64,000 nucleotides of DNA, from assembly GCA_019239975.1 (NCBI GenBank), contig JAFAZE010000031.1:1-64000 (forward strand), in the 5' to 3' direction. The DNA comes from Streptosporangiaceae bacterium. GTDB lineage: Bacteria; Actinomycetota; Actinomycetes; Streptosporangiales; Streptosporangiaceae. A program made the position numbers and the translations under genes. Within the stretch, counting starts at the first letter, position 1, and every line of letters begins with the position of its first letter. Of this stretch, positions 9,039 to 17,758 are shown in pieces. Under the pieces are notes generated by a model that was not told the DNA's origin, searched no databases, and saw only the letters and a list, made by a program, of their open reading frames with translations.

Positions 9039-9674
9039 ATGCCCGTGTTCCGACGCCGTAGCGCCGGGGCGACCGGCGAGACGGCCCACGATGCTGAGGG
9101 CACGCAGAAGCCAGAAACCCCGGCAGAAACAAGACCGCCCGCCGAGGCCGGCAAGGGGCGGCCCACGCCCAAGCGCAGCGAGGCCGAGAAGCGGAGGTAC
9201 CAGCCGATCACCGGCCCGGCCCGGGCGGGCCGCGGCGGCGCTGGAGGCAGGACCCCGGAGACCCGCACCAGGGACCGCACCGAGCGCGCCCGCAGGTACG
9301 ACGCGATGAAGCGCGGCGAGGAATGGGCGCTCAACCCGCGCGACCGCGGGCCGGTGCGCGGGCTGGCCCGCGATTACGTCGACTCCAGGCGCAGGCCCAG
9401 TGAGTACTACATGTACGTGCTGGTCCTCCTCCTCGTCGCCCTGCTGTCGCGGAGCAAGACGCTGAACACGTACGTGTCACCGTTTGTTCTCGTCCTCATC
9501 GTGGTCGTCGCCATCGACGGCATCCTGATGCGCCGCAGTCTCAAGCGGCTGGTCGCCGAGCGGCTGCCGGGCGGGGACACCAAGGGGCTGACGGTGTACG
9601 CGCTGATGCGCGCGCTGCAAATCCGCCGGTTCCGGATGCCGGCGCCGCGGCTGCACCCCGGCGACAAGTTCTGA
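9039..9674 (+). CDS. DUF3043 membrane protein
   Basis: 211-residue actinobacterial protein. The first ~95 residues are charged and low-complexity. The conserved part starts near RYDAMKRGEEWALNPRDRGPVRGLARDYVDSRR, followed by two hydrophobic helices (YYMYVLVLLLVALLS and SPFVLVLIVVVAIDGILM) and a basic C-terminus (YALMRALQIRRFRMPAPRL). This matches the DUF3043 family, found near the adoK/erpA region in mycobacteria. Function unknown. Confidence 0.85.
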   Translation: MPVFRRRSAGATGETAHDAEGTQKPETPAETRPPAEAGKGRPTPKRSEAEKRRYQPITGPARAGRGGAGGRTPETRTRDRTERARRYDAMKRGEEWALNPRDRGPVRGLARDYVDSRRRPSEYYMYVLVLLLVALLSRSKTLNTYVSPFVLVLIVVVAIDGILMRRSLKRLVAERLPGGDTKGLTVYALMRALQIRRFRMPAPRLHPGDKF

Positions 9675-9715
9675 CCTCGGCGGGCCCGGAAGAGGCTCAC
9701 CGATAAGGTTTGCCC

Positions 9716-10720
9716 ATGGAATACCGTCACCTGGGCAAGAGCGGCCTGAAAGTCAGCGCCATCGCGTACGGCAACTGGATCACCCATGGATCCCAGGTAG
9801 CGGAGAACGCCGCGCGGGAGTGCGTGCACGCCGCCCTGGACGAGGGCATCAGCACGTTCGACACCGCCGACGTCTACGCTGCCGGGCGCGCCGAGGAGGT
9901 GCTCGGGCGTGCGCTGAACGGTGTCCCCCGCGAGTCCGTGGAGATATTCACCAAGGTCTACTGGCCCCTCGGCGACGGCCCGAACAACAGCGGCCTGTCC
10001 CGCAAGCACATCACCGAATCGCTGCACGCATCGCTGCGCAGGCTCCGTACCGACTACGTCGACCTGTACCAGGCGCACCGGTACGACCACGAGACGCCGC
10101 TCGAGGAGACCCTGCGCGCCTTCGACGACCTGGTGCGCGCGGGCAAGGTTCTCTACGTCGGCGTCTCGGAATGGCGCGCCGAGGAGATCGCAGCCGCGCT
10201 GCGGATCGCGGACCAGATGGGGCTGGACCGAATCGTCTCCAACCAGCCGCAGTACAACATGCTCTGGCGGGTCATCGAGCCCGAGATAGTGCCGCTGAGC
10301 ATGAAGGAGGGACTCGGGCAGATCGTGTTCTCCCCGATCGCGCAGGGCGCGCTGACCGGCAAGTACGCGCCGGGCGCCACGCCGCCGGCCGGCTCCCGCG
10401 CCACCGACCCGTCGGGCTCGGGCTTCATCAGCAGGTGGCTCAACGAGCCGGTGCTCACCGCCGTGCAGCGGCTGGCGCCGCTGGCGGACGAGGCGGGCCT
10501 GTCGCTCGCGCAGCTCGCGGTCGCCTGGACGCTGCAGAACCCGGCCGTGTCCGCCGCCATCGTCGGGGCGACCCGTCCCGAGCAGGTCAGGGAAAATGCC
10601 ACCGCGGCCGGCGCCCGGCTGGATACAGGCCTGCTGCGCCGGATCGACGAGGTGCTGGAGGACGTGGTCGTCAGGGACCCGGCCCGCACCGCCAGCCCGC
10701 CGCAGCGACCCGCGAGCTAG
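9716..10720 (+). CDS. Aldo/keto reductase (Kv-beta-like family)
   Basis: 334-residue NADPH-dependent oxidoreductase with a TIM-barrel fold. Family motifs are present: MEYRHLGKSGLKVS start, FDTADVYAAGRAEEVLG (catalytic Asp and Tyr), FTKVYW with the catalytic Lys, YVDLYQAHRYD and the C-terminal AIVGATRPEQVREN nucleotide site. It resembles the subgroup related to potassium-channel beta subunits. ATG 9716 fits the family start; a TTG six bases upstream is less likely. The substrate is not evident and it appears monocistronic. Confidence 0.9.
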   Translation: MEYRHLGKSGLKVSAIAYGNWITHGSQVAENAARECVHAALDEGISTFDTADVYAAGRAEEVLGRALNGVPRESVEIFTKVYWPLGDGPNNSGLSRKHITESLHASLRRLRTDYVDLYQAHRYDHETPLEETLRAFDDLVRAGKVLYVGVSEWRAEEIAAALRIADQMGLDRIVSNQPQYNMLWRVIEPEIVPLSMKEGLGQIVFSPIAQGALTGKYAPGATPPAGSRATDPSGSGFISRWLNEPVLTAVQRLAPLADEAGLSLAQLAVAWTLQNPAVSAAIVGATRPEQVRENATAAGARLDTGLLRRIDEVLEDVVVRDPARTASPPQRPAS

Positions 10721-10756
10721 CTGGCCCCGAGGCCAGGATGCCCCGGAGGGCGGGGC
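10721..10756. terminator. Two adjacent small hairpins after the aldo/keto reductase
   Basis: CTGGCC/GGCCAG (10721-10736, 4-base loop) and GCCCCG/CGGGGC (10740-10756, 5-base loop) sit between the convergent aldo/keto reductase and the small gene at 10768. There is no U-tract, which is common in actinomycetes. Confidence 0.4.
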
Positions 10757-10767
10757 GCCGGTCAGCT

Positions 10768-10971
10768 CTACGGGTGCAGGCTCATCGGCCCGTACTCGCT
10801 GCGGTCGTCGTCAAGCAGCGTCACCTGGTCGACGCCCGCGTCGAGCAGCGCGCGCCAGTTCTCGCCGAGCCAGCTCTCGGCGTCGCCCTGGCTGGCGAAA
10901 ATAGCATCCGGCAGGCCCGCGGTGCTGACCACAGAGCCGTTCGCTTTCTCATACCGCCAGGTCCAGGGCAT
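10768..10971 (-). CDS. Small conserved actinobacterial protein, function unknown
   Basis: 67 residues starting MPWTWRYEKANG, with an acidic centre (SQGDAESWLGENW) and ending DDDRSEYGPMSLHP. Small proteins with this WTWRYE start recur in actinobacteria, usually without assigned function. The start at 10971 is preferred; an in-frame ATG at 11001 would add 10 residues. No membrane segment or signal peptide. Confidence 0.65.
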   Translation of the reverse strand: MPWTWRYEKANGSVVSTAGLPDAIFASQGDAESWLGENWRALLDAGVDQVTLLDDDRSEYGPMSLHP

Positions 10972-11252
10972 CCCCGCCGTCCCTCCGTGAGTGTGCGCCA
11001 CGACATTAGCCGAATGAACAGAGCGTGTCAGCCGGTCGGTGTCCCTGCAAACCAGCCGCCCCGTAATCCTCGGTAATTTACTGAACGAACGGTGTCACCC
11101 CCGCCCGGCCCGGGCCTGCGGAGACGGCCCGCGCGACACGCTGGTGTCCGCGGCAGAGCGGGAGCGGGGGCGGGCGTCGCGGGGCAGGGCCGCGGGCGGA
11201 GGCGCCGCGGGGAAGGCCGCGGGGCGGGGCGGGCGCTGCAGGGCCGGGGGCC

Positions 11253-11293
11253 GCGGGCAAGGGGCAGCGGGCAAGGGGCAGCGGGCAAGGGCA
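11253..11293. repeat. Three tandem GCGGGCAAGGGGCA units
   Basis: Units at 11253-11266, 11267-11280 and 11281-11293; the last lacks one G. The repeat lies in very G-rich sequence with no gene. Confidence 0.85.
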
Positions 11294-11420
11294 GCGGGCG
11301 GGCGCGCCGCATCACGCAGTCACCGTCCATCCCGCCTGTACCAGCGATCACGGTCGTCCCAATGCTTACGTGCTAGGTCTGCCCGGACGCCGGGAACAAA
11401 TGGCGCATTTCGGGCGCGTT

Positions 11421-11475
11421 TCATGATCACGGTAGTTACGGGTCGTATACGACACCTTGGATTCCGTGATCATGA
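11421..11475. other. Concentric inverted repeat (12-bp arms around a 12-bp palindrome)
   Basis: TCATGATCACGG (11421-11432) and CCGTGATCATGA (11464-11475) are perfect inverted repeats. Centred between them is the perfect palindrome GTCGTATACGAC (11442-11453). Each outer arm also contains the palindrome TGATCA. It could bind a dimeric regulator or recombinase, or fold into a long hairpin; its role is unknown. Confidence 0.75.
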
Positions 11476-11580
11476 CGGCCGACGCGAAGGCGTCGGCTGC
11501 TCCCGCGGCGGTGATGTGGTGCGGGGTCGCGGGTGGTGAGTAAGTCGTCAGTGATGCGGGCGTAGAGGGTCGGGGTAATG

Positions 11581-11706
11581 GGGTGGTGCGGGGGCAGTGG
11601 GTGGTGCGGGGGCAGTGGGTGCTACTGGGGCAGTGGGTGGTACTGGGGCAGTGGGTGGTACTGGGGCAGTGGGTGGTACTGGGGCAGTGGGTGGTACTGG
11701 GGCAGT
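11581..11706. repeat. Seven tandem copies of an 18-bp unit
   Basis: Units start every 18 bp from 11581. Copies 1-2 read GGGTGGTGCGGGGGCAGT, copy 3 GGGTGCTACTGGGGCAGT and copies 4-7 GGGTGGTACTGGGGCAGT. Because 18 is divisible by three, frames stay open: TAPVPP repeats on the minus strand (possible 64-residue frame 11742-11548 without a ribosome-binding site) and WYWGSG repeats on the plus strand. It lies directly downstream of the anti-sigma-like gene. Confidence 0.95.
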
Positions 11707-11786
11707 GGGGTGGCTCGCGGTCGTGGAATGGCGCGGGGGCATAGAAGGTTCGAGGTTGTGGCGGCGGAAACTTGGGCGGCGGGAAC

Positions 11787-12326
11787 TCAGGCGGAGAAGA
11801 GGATGGCCCAGACGGCCTTGCCGCGGCCGGCTACCGGGCTCCAGCCCCAGACGTCGCTGAGGGCGTCGACCATTTGCAGGCCACGGCCTGCCTCGTCGGT
11901 ACGGCCCGGCTCCCGGAGGACGGGGGCGGCGTCGCTCGGGTCGAGCACCGCGCACATGACCTCTCCGGTGCGCCGCAGCAGCCGCAAGCCCAGGCCGTCG
12001 CCGGAGCGCCGCTCGGCGGCCGCGGTGGCGTGGGTGACGGCGTTGGCGACGAACTCGCCCACGATCGTCTCGGCATCATCGGCGAGGGACCACAGGCCCC
12101 AGTTCCTGAGAGTGTTCCTCGTGAAGCGCCGCGCGGCGCCCGCGGACTGCGGTCCCCGGCTCAGCGGGCACGCCACGACCGTGGGCGAATCCCACCAGTC
12201 GGCTGGCATCCGAACCACACGGGGCCGGCCAGAGCCGCACTCCAGCCTCGCTGAGAGGTCCAGCGGCTGGTGTGCAGCCGGATCGATCTTCGTGCGGGTG
12301 GGCAGTGGCACCTGGTTCAAGCTCAT
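11787..12326 (-). CDS. Anti-sigma-factor-like serine kinase (GHKL ATPase domain)
   Basis: About 179 residues with an HATPase_c_2 domain of the RsbW/SpoIIAB type. The N-box is EFVANAVTHATAAA and the G-box DEAGRGLQMVDALSD; WILFSA-like strands close the domain (GKAVWAILFSA). Around 70 N-terminal residues precede the domain. Such stand-alone proteins are abundant in actinomycetes and usually act on sigma factors or anti-anti-sigma factors. No sigma factor or STAS partner is adjacent. Start uncertain: ATG 12326 or GTG 12350. Confidence 0.82.
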   Translation of the reverse strand: MSLNQVPLPTRTKIDPAAHQPLDLSARLECGSGRPRVVRMPADWWDSPTVVACPLSRGPQSAGAARRFTRNTLRNWGLWSLADDAETIVGEFVANAVTHATAAAERRSGDGLGLRLLRRTGEVMCAVLDPSDAAPVLREPGRTDEAGRGLQMVDALSDVWGWSPVAGRGKAVWAILFSA

Positions 12327-12413
12327 CGCGACCCCGGGGCGGTTTCGCACCGAATCCTGTTGATTAGCGCAGAAGTCATCTTGCCGGAGACCAGGTGCAG
12401 ATGCAAGGCCAAA

Positions 12414-12436
12414 TGCACGTTCATTTGTAACGTGCA
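12414..12436. promoter_or_regulatory. Perfect 8-bp inverted repeat TGCACGTT-N7-AACGTGCA
   Basis: Perfect arms at 12414-12421 and 12429-12436 with spacer CATTTGT. It lies ~90 bp upstream of the anti-sigma-like gene and ~230 bp upstream of xylB. It could be an operator for either gene. Confidence 0.5.
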
Positions 12437-12535
12437 GCTAACAGGTGGCGACTGAACGCTCATCCCGGGGCGGCACGAGACGGCCGGGCGCGGTCGTGAC
12501 ATCCCTTCGCAGGTGGGCTTCGACCTGCGCAGATA

Positions 12536-12548
12536 CGAAATCTTTTCG
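12536..12548. promoter_or_regulatory. Palindrome CGAAATCTTTTCG upstream of xylB
   Basis: CGAAA-TCT-TTTCG is a perfect 5-bp inverted repeat with a 3-base centre, 115 bp upstream of the xylB start. Sites of this shape are typical for sugar-responsive repressors of the LacI or ROK families. The regulator is not identified. Confidence 0.45.
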
Positions 12549-12662
12549 ACTGCGCGCACGGTAGCCAGCCGTGAGGCCCTGCGCTAGTGTCGCGTGCGTG
12601 CCCGCATATGAAACGTACGTGTCTAGATTCTGTCTCTGGATCTCGGAAGCTGGCGGTTTCTG

Positions 12663-14123
12663 ATGCTCGTCGCCGGCATTGATTCCTCCACTCAGTCCAC
12701 CAAGGTCGTCTTGTGCCGCGGCGAGGACGGGACGGTGGTCGCGGAGGGTAGCGCCCCGCATCCGGATGGTACCGAGATCGACCCGGAACACTGGTGGCAG
12801 GCGCTCGGCAGCGCCGGCCGGGACCTGCTCGAGCGCGCGGAAGCGGTGGGGGTCGCCGCGCAGCAGCACGGCATGGTCGCCCTGGACGAGACGGGCAGCG
12901 TCATCCGCCCTGCGATGCTGTGGAACGACATCAGGTCCGCGCCGCAGGCCAGCGAGCTGGTGCCGGAACTCGGCGGCGCCGCCGAGTGGGCGCGCCGCAC
13001 CGGCAGCGTGCCGACGATGTCGTTCACCGTCACGAAGCTCCGCTGGCTGGCGGAACGGGAGCCCGAGAACGCCAGCCGGGTGCACAGCGTGCTGCTGCCG
13101 CACGACTGGCTGACCTGGCGGCTCGGCACGCGGCAGGTGGGTACGGAACGGGGTGCCGATCCCGTCACCGACCGCGGGGATGCCTCCGGGACCGGGTACT
13201 TCTCCCCCGCCGACGGAACCTGGCTGCCGGAGATCGCCAAGGCCGCCCTCGGCCGGGACGTGCGGCTGCCGCGGGTGGCGGGTCCGGCGGAGATCGCCGG
13301 GGAGACATCCTGGGGCGCCGCGCTGTCGCCGGGGACAGGGGACAACATGGGGGCGGCGCTGGGTCTCGGCCTGCGCGAGGGGGACGTCGCCGTGTCGATC
13401 GGCACGTCGGGCACGGCGTACGCGGTCACGCTGAGGCCAACCGCGGACCCGTCTGGCCTGGTGGCCGGCTTCGCCGACGCGACCGGGCGGTTCCTGCCGC
13501 TGGTGGCCACCGTGAACGCGGCACGCGTGCTGACCGTCACCGCGCGGATGATCGGCACCGACACGGCCGGGCTCTCCGACCTCGCGCTCGCCGCGGCCCC
13601 CGGGGCCGGCGGGCTGACCCTGCTCCCCTACCTGGACGGCGAGCGGTCGCCGAGCCGGCCGGCCGCAAACGGCGTGCTGCGGGGGCTGACCAGCACCAAC
13701 GGCACACCCGAGAACCTCGCGCGTGCCGCCGTGGAGGCCGTGCTCTGCTCGCTCGCCGACGCGATCGGCTACCTCGCGGCCTGCGGGATCGGCCCGCGGC
13801 GGATCGTGCTCATCGGAGGCGCCGCCCGGTCGCCGGCCATCCGGGCGATAGCGCCCGCTATCTTCGGCGTGCCGGTGACGGTGCCGGAGCCCGCCGAGTA
13901 CGTCGCGCTCGGCGCCGCCAGGCAGGCGGCGTGGGCGCTGGCACGCGAAACCGCGGGCACGGGGGCGGCGGGCACGGGGGCGGCGGGCGCGGGGGCGGCG
14001 GGCGCGGGCGCGCCGCCGGAATGGCCGGCCAGGGCGGCCGAAACTTACACGGCGGACCCAACCCCCGAGGTCAGGGAGCGGTATGCGATGCTGCGCGAAG
14101 ACGCCGCCGTCTGGCAGCTGTGA
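12663..14123 (+). CDS. xylB: Xylulokinase (FGGY family)
   Basis: 486-residue FGGY carbohydrate kinase that phosphorylates D-xylulose. It begins with the phosphate-1 motif [15 protein letters not shown], has [12 protein letters not shown] and [12 protein letters not shown] (substrate contacts), a hinge ATP motif [12 protein letters not shown] and the adenosine motif [15 protein letters not shown] Gly/Ala-rich repeat (TGAAGTGAAGAGAAGAGA) is inserted near the C-terminus, probably a flexible loop created by slippage. Pairing with xylA 62 bp downstream makes xylulokinase the best call within the family. Confidence 0.93.
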   Translation: MLVAGIDSSTQSTKVVLCRGEDGTVVAEGSAPHPDGTEIDPEHWWQALGSAGRDLLERAEAVGVAAQQHGMVALDETGSVIRPAMLWNDIRSAPQASELVPELGGAAEWARRTGSVPTMSFTVTKLRWLAEREPENASRVHSVLLPHDWLTWRLGTRQVGTERGADPVTDRGDASGTGYFSPADGTWLPEIAKAALGRDVRLPRVAGPAEIAGETSWGAALSPGTGDNMGAALGLGLREGDVAVSIGTSGTAYAVTLRPTADPSGLVAGFADATGRFLPLVATVNAARVLTVTARMIGTDTAGLSDLALAAAPGAGGLTLLPYLDGERSPSRPAANGVLRGLTSTNGTPENLARAAVEAVLCSLADAIGYLAACGIGPRRIVLIGGAARSPAIRAIAPAIFGVPVTVPEPAEYVALGAARQAAWALARETAGTGAAGTGAAGAGAAGAGAPPEWPARAAETYTADPTPEVRERYAMLREDAAVWQL

Positions 14124-14185
14124 ACCCTCCCTCTGCCAGTCCCGGGGGGAACGACCCCGGAATCCCCCGAAGAAGGGAGCCACGA

Positions 14186-15349
14186 ATGACCGCGGAAGAC
14201 TATGTTCCCCGGCGGGAAGACCACTTTTCGTTTGGTATATGGACGGTGGGATGGCAGGGCGTCGACGTTTTCGGCGGCGCTGTACGCCCGCCGATGCCGG
14301 CCGATCGCGCCGTGCGCAAGCTGGCCGAACTGGGCGCCTACGGCGTGAACTTCCACGACAATGACGTGTTCGGGTTCGAGGCGTCACCCGCCGAGCGCGA
14401 GGAGCGGATCGCGGCTTTCCGCAAGGCGCTGGACGACACCGGGCTCGTGGTGACGACCGCGACCACGAACCTGTTCGGCCACCCGATGTTCAAGGACGGC
14501 GCGTTCACCGCGAACGAGCGGGAGGTGCGCCGGTTCGCGCTCGCCAAGGTCATGCGCAACCTGGACCTGGCCGCCGAGCTCGGCGCGCGCGCGTACGTCT
14601 TCTGGGGCGGCAGGGAGGGCGCGGAGTCCGGCGCCGCCAAAGACATCCGCGCCGCGCTCGACAGGTACGCCGAGGCGCTCAACATCCTCTGCGCGTACGC
14701 CACCGACCAGGGATACGACATCAGGTTCGTGATCGAGCCGAAGCCGAACGAGCCGCGCGGCGACATCCTGCTGCCCACCGTGGGCAACGCGCTCGCGTTC
14801 ATCAACTCGCTCGAGCGGCCCGAGATGGTGGGGGTCAACCCGGAGATCGGCCATGAGGAGATGGCCGGGCTGAACTACGCGCACAGCATCGCGCAGGCGC
14901 TGTGGCACGGCAAGCTCTTCCACATCGACCTGAACGGGCAGAACGGCCCCCGCTACGACCAGGACCTGCGGTTCGGCGCCGGGAACGCGCGCGGCGCGTT
15001 CTGGGTGGTCGACACGCTCGTGGCCGGCGGCTACGACGGGCCGGTGCACTTTGACTACAAGCCGCCACGGACCGAGGACGACGACGGAGTCTGGGTTTCG
15101 GCCGCCGCCTGCATGCGCAACTACCTGATCCTGCGGGAGAAGGTGCGGGCGTTCCGCGCCGACCCCGAGGTGCGGGCCGCGCTGCGCGAGTCCCGCGCCG
15201 GCGAGCTCGCGGCGCCCACGCTCGAGGCGGGCGAGACGTGGCGTGACGTCCGCGACGTCACGGCGGACCCGGACGCGCTGGGACGGCGCGGCATGGGCTA
15301 CGAGCGCCTCGACCAGCTCGCGCTCGAGCACCTCTACGGCGTCCGCTGA
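14186..15349 (+). CDS. xylA: Xylose isomerase
   Basis: 387-residue TIM-barrel enzyme converting D-xylose to D-xylulose. It carries [12 protein letters not shown] (catalytic His and its Asp partner), [13 protein letters not shown] (metal-binding Glu), [15 protein letters not shown] and [19 protein letters not shown] (metal-binding Asp cluster). This is the short class-I type common in actinomycetes. ATG 14186 follows GAAGGGAG. It is co-directional with xylB and provides the entry step from xylose released by the xylosidase locus downstream. Confidence 0.97.
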   Translation: MTAEDYVPRREDHFSFGIWTVGWQGVDVFGGAVRPPMPADRAVRKLAELGAYGVNFHDNDVFGFEASPAEREERIAAFRKALDDTGLVVTTATTNLFGHPMFKDGAFTANEREVRRFALAKVMRNLDLAAELGARAYVFWGGREGAESGAAKDIRAALDRYAEALNILCAYATDQGYDIRFVIEPKPNEPRGDILLPTVGNALAFINSLERPEMVGVNPEIGHEEMAGLNYAHSIAQALWHGKLFHIDLNGQNGPRYDQDLRFGAGNARGAFWVVDTLVAGGYDGPVHFDYKPPRTEDDDGVWVSAAACMRNYLILREKVRAFRADPEVRAALRESRAGELAAPTLEAGETWRDVRDVTADPDALGRRGMGYERLDQLALEHLYGVR

Positions 15350-15355
15350 GCGTGA

Positions 15356-15374
15356 CGCGCCGGCGGCCGGCGCG
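15356..15374. terminator. Hairpin between convergent xylA and GH127 genes
   Basis: CGCGCCGGC (15356-15364), one central G, then GCCGGCGCG. A perfect 9-bp inverted repeat in the 45-bp gap between the two stop codons; a candidate bidirectional terminator. Confidence 0.5.
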
Positions 15375-15394
15375 GCGCGGTCATGGGCCGGCCA

Positions 15395-17527
15395 CTAGGA
15401 CGCCGGCATCCAGACCCGCATCGCACGGCCGTCGCGGTTGTCCCACTGGAAGTACGGGATCGCGGCGGCCGTGACGACGGTTCCGGCGGCGGGCACGGCG
15501 TTCGTGACAGCGGGGATGTGCAGCGCGCCGGCCGTCACCCAGACGGTGCGGCCGACGCCAGGCAGCGTCAGCTCCCGTGCGGTCAGCGGGGTGCCGGGGC
15601 GGAACATGAGGTCATCGACGCGCACGCCGGCGGGCTGATCGGCCTGCTCGAAGCAGTACACGAGCGGTCCGCGCTCGACCGCCACGCAGCCGCGCACCGC
15701 GTCGACGCGGCGGTCCGGGTGGGTCCAGCGCGGCGTGAGGTCCAGCCGTACCGTGAGGCGGTCGCCCGGCCGCCAGCGGCGGCGGAGCGTCAGGTAGCCG
15801 CGAGCCGGGGCGGGAACCACCGTCCGTTCGGAATCATCATTGAGGCGGAAACCGGTCTCGCGGCTCCAGGCGGGGATACGGACGGCCAGCCCGCGCTCGC
15901 CGTCCGGCGCGCCGAGCACCCGCACGTGCACCTCACCGGACCACGGGTAGTCCGTGGTCATCTCCAGGTCGAGGCCGGCGCCGGCCAGCCGCGCCCCGGT
16001 GAAATGGTGCAGGTACAGCTCATCGCCGGACACCGTCGCGAGGTAATGCTCGAGTGAGGCGAGAAGGCGCATGATGTTCGGAGGGCAGCAGGCGCAGGAG
16101 AACCACTCGTGGCGGCGTCCCGGGTCGTCCTTCTCGAAGTGGTCCTCGCGGCGCTGCAGCGGGTTGACGTAGAAGAAGCGGTTTCCTTCGGTGGAGATCG
16201 CGGCGGCGAAGCCGTTGTAGAGCACGCGTTCCATGTGATCGGCGTACCTGGCGTCGCCGGTGGCGAGCAGCAGCCGCCAGCTCCACTGGAAGCTCGCGAT
16301 CGCCGCGCAGGTCTCGTTGTACGCACGGTCCGGCGGCAGCTCGAACCGGTCGCCGAACGCCTCGGCGGAATGCCGGGAGCCGTTGCCTCCGGTCAGGTAG
16401 GTCTTTGTGGCAACCATGTCCGACCAGCGGCGGACCGAGGATTCGAGCAGTTCCCGGTCGCCGGTCTCGGCGGCCACATCGGCCACCCCCGCTTCCAGGT
16501 ACAGCGCGCGGACGACGTGTCCCACCTCGGTTGGCGACGACCGGACCGCCATGTGATCCTGCAGATAGCGGCGGCCCATGCCGGAATCGCCCGCCAGGCC
16601 CGCGCCGCGCTGGTCCACGAACTGCCGCGCGAGCGCGAGGTAGTCCTGCTTCCCGGTCTCCCGGTACAGCTCGGCGAGCGCGGTCTCGATGACCGGGTGG
16701 CCGTCCAGGCCCCGCGCCCGGCCGGCGAACTCGCGTACCAGATGGTCGGCCAGCCTGGTCGCGATGGCGAGCATGCGGCCGTCGCCCGCGCCGCGGCGGA
16801 GCGCGACCGCCGCCTGGATCAGGTGCCCAGCGCAGTACATCTCGTGGCTCCAGGCCAGCCTGGCATACCGTGGCTCGCCGGTCACCTGGAAATACGAGTC
16901 CAGGTACCCGTCGGGCTCCTGTGCCCGCTCGAGGAGCGCGGCGACCGAGTCGGCGAAGCCCGTGAGCTCGGCGGCCGTGCCGTGGGAAAGCTCCCAGCCG
17001 ATGGCCTCGAGGCTCTTGTAGATGTCGGAGTCCATGAACACCGGGCCCCGGTACCGGGCCGGGGAGCCATCCCGGTGCCCGGCGCCGTCTCCCCGCGCTG
17101 TATCTCCCCGATCTGGCCGCGCGGCGCCGGCGGCGCGCGCATCGCCGCCCGCCCGTGCCCGGCCGGCGAGGCGCACGTTGTCCAGATTGCCGGCCGCCTC
17201 CAGCTGGCGCAGGGCGAGGGGCAGGCTCGCCGCCATGTTCCGCCGCTGCCAGTCGTGCAGCAGTCCCCCGGCCAGTCTGGCGCCCGGCCCCTCCCCGCCC
17301 AGCGGCCGGTGCGCGACGATCGCCGCGCTGGTGGGCGCGACCGGGCCGACGGCGGAACTCCCGGCGGGCGCCGCGGGCGGCCTGGTGACGGGCGCTGCGG
17401 CCGGACCTCCGGCGGGCGCTGCCGCCGACCCGGTGGCGGGCGCCGCGGGCTGCCTGGCGGCGGGCGCTGCGGCCGGCCTGGCGGCGGGATCCTGCCCGGC
17501 CTGCGGCGGCACTTCGGCGCTGTTCAC
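15395..17527 (-). CDS. GH127 beta-L-arabinofuranosidase-like glycosidase
   Basis: 710 residues. The core (alpha/alpha barrel plus beta-sandwich) matches glycoside hydrolase family 127: FMDSDIYKSLEAIGWEL, SHEMYCAGHLIQAAVA, YNETCAAIASFQWSWRLL, and the Cys cluster CACCPPN (residues 478-484), where this family keeps its catalytic Cys and zinc ligands. No signal peptide, so probably cytoplasmic. The first ~60 residues are an Ala/Pro repeat, and an Arg/Gly/Ala-rich insertion interrupts the N-terminal domain around LAGRARAGGDARAAG. The GTG start at 17527 follows GGAGGCGCGTAC. Two operator-like repeats lie in the 231 bp upstream. Confidence 0.88.
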   Translation of the reverse strand: MNSAEVPPQAGQDPAARPAAAPAARQPAAPATGSAAAPAGGPAAAPVTRPPAAPAGSSAVGPVAPTSAAIVAHRPLGGEGPGARLAGGLLHDWQRRNMAASLPLALRQLEAAGNLDNVRLAGRARAGGDARAAGAARPDRGDTARGDGAGHRDGSPARYRGPVFMDSDIYKSLEAIGWELSHGTAAELTGFADSVAALLERAQEPDGYLDSYFQVTGEPRYARLAWSHEMYCAGHLIQAAVALRRGAGDGRMLAIATRLADHLVREFAGRARGLDGHPVIETALAELYRETGKQDYLALARQFVDQRGAGLAGDSGMGRRYLQDHMAVRSSPTEVGHVVRALYLEAGVADVAAETGDRELLESSVRRWSDMVATKTYLTGGNGSRHSAEAFGDRFELPPDRAYNETCAAIASFQWSWRLLLATGDARYADHMERVLYNGFAAAISTEGNRFFYVNPLQRREDHFEKDDPGRRHEWFSCACCPPNIMRLLASLEHYLATVSGDELYLHHFTGARLAGAGLDLEMTTDYPWSGEVHVRVLGAPDGERGLAVRIPAWSRETGFRLNDDSERTVVPAPARGYLTLRRRWRPGDRLTVRLDLTPRWTHPDRRVDAVRGCVAVERGPLVYCFEQADQPAGVRVDDLMFRPGTPLTARELTLPGVGRTVWVTAGALHIPAVTNAVPAAGTVVTAAAIPYFQWDNRDGRAMRVWMPAS

Positions 17528-17546
17528 GTACGCGCCTCCACGGTTG

Positions 17547-17560
17547 AGGAATAGGTTTTC
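17547..17560. promoter_or_regulatory. Operator-like site 1 AGGAATAGGTTTTC
   Basis: Identical over 14 bp to the site at 17706 and related (11/14) to the site at 19052. It lies 20 bp upstream of the GH127 start, in repressor-type position. Likely bound by the adjacent LacI-family protein (inference). Confidence 0.6.
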
Positions 17561-17705
17561 TCCAACGGGACTAGGAACGTACGCTAGGGCCTGGCCCGAG
17601 TGGCGTCAACAGTGCCCGTCACGGAGCGGAACGGTACCGCCTACAGTACGACGGTGGCGCCTGCCCGATGTCGTGCCCCATGTACCCCGGGCACTGCGCG
17701 TACCA

Positions 17706-17719
17706 AGGAATAGGTTTTC
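17706..17719. promoter_or_regulatory. Operator-like site 2 AGGAATAGGTTTTC
   Basis: Second identical copy, 159 bp from site 1, between the lacI stop and GH127. Extended by CT it shows dyad symmetry AGGAA...TTCCT. The spacing would allow looping between the two sites. Confidence 0.6.
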
Positions 17720-17758
17720 CTAGCCCCGGAAGCGTTCCGGCCTTCGCGAGGTGCAGCC

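Larger units (their letters stand above)
10972..11786. other. Gene-free stretch rich in repeats
   Basis: About 800 bases without a convincing gene. It holds three GC-rich 14-bp tandem units (11253-11293), a 55-bp concentric inverted repeat (11421-11475) and seven 18-bp tandem repeats (11581-11706). Open frames here are products of low complexity. Confidence 0.7.
12351..12662. other. Control region between the anti-sigma-like gene and xylB
   Basis: A divergent intergenic region of about 310 bases, more AT-rich than its surroundings. It contains two clear palindromic sites (12414-12436 and 12536-12548) and probably both promoters. No gene seen. Confidence 0.6.

Noticed and set aside
11078-11351. 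Pro/Arg-rich open frames on both strands
   Set aside because: Explained by tandem GC-rich repeats; no start signals or recognisable protein features.
12438-14387. 649-codon minus-strand frame over xylB/xylA
   Set aside because: Low-complexity Arg/Pro/Ala sequence opposite two strongly supported kinase and isomerase genes; no start signal or domain.
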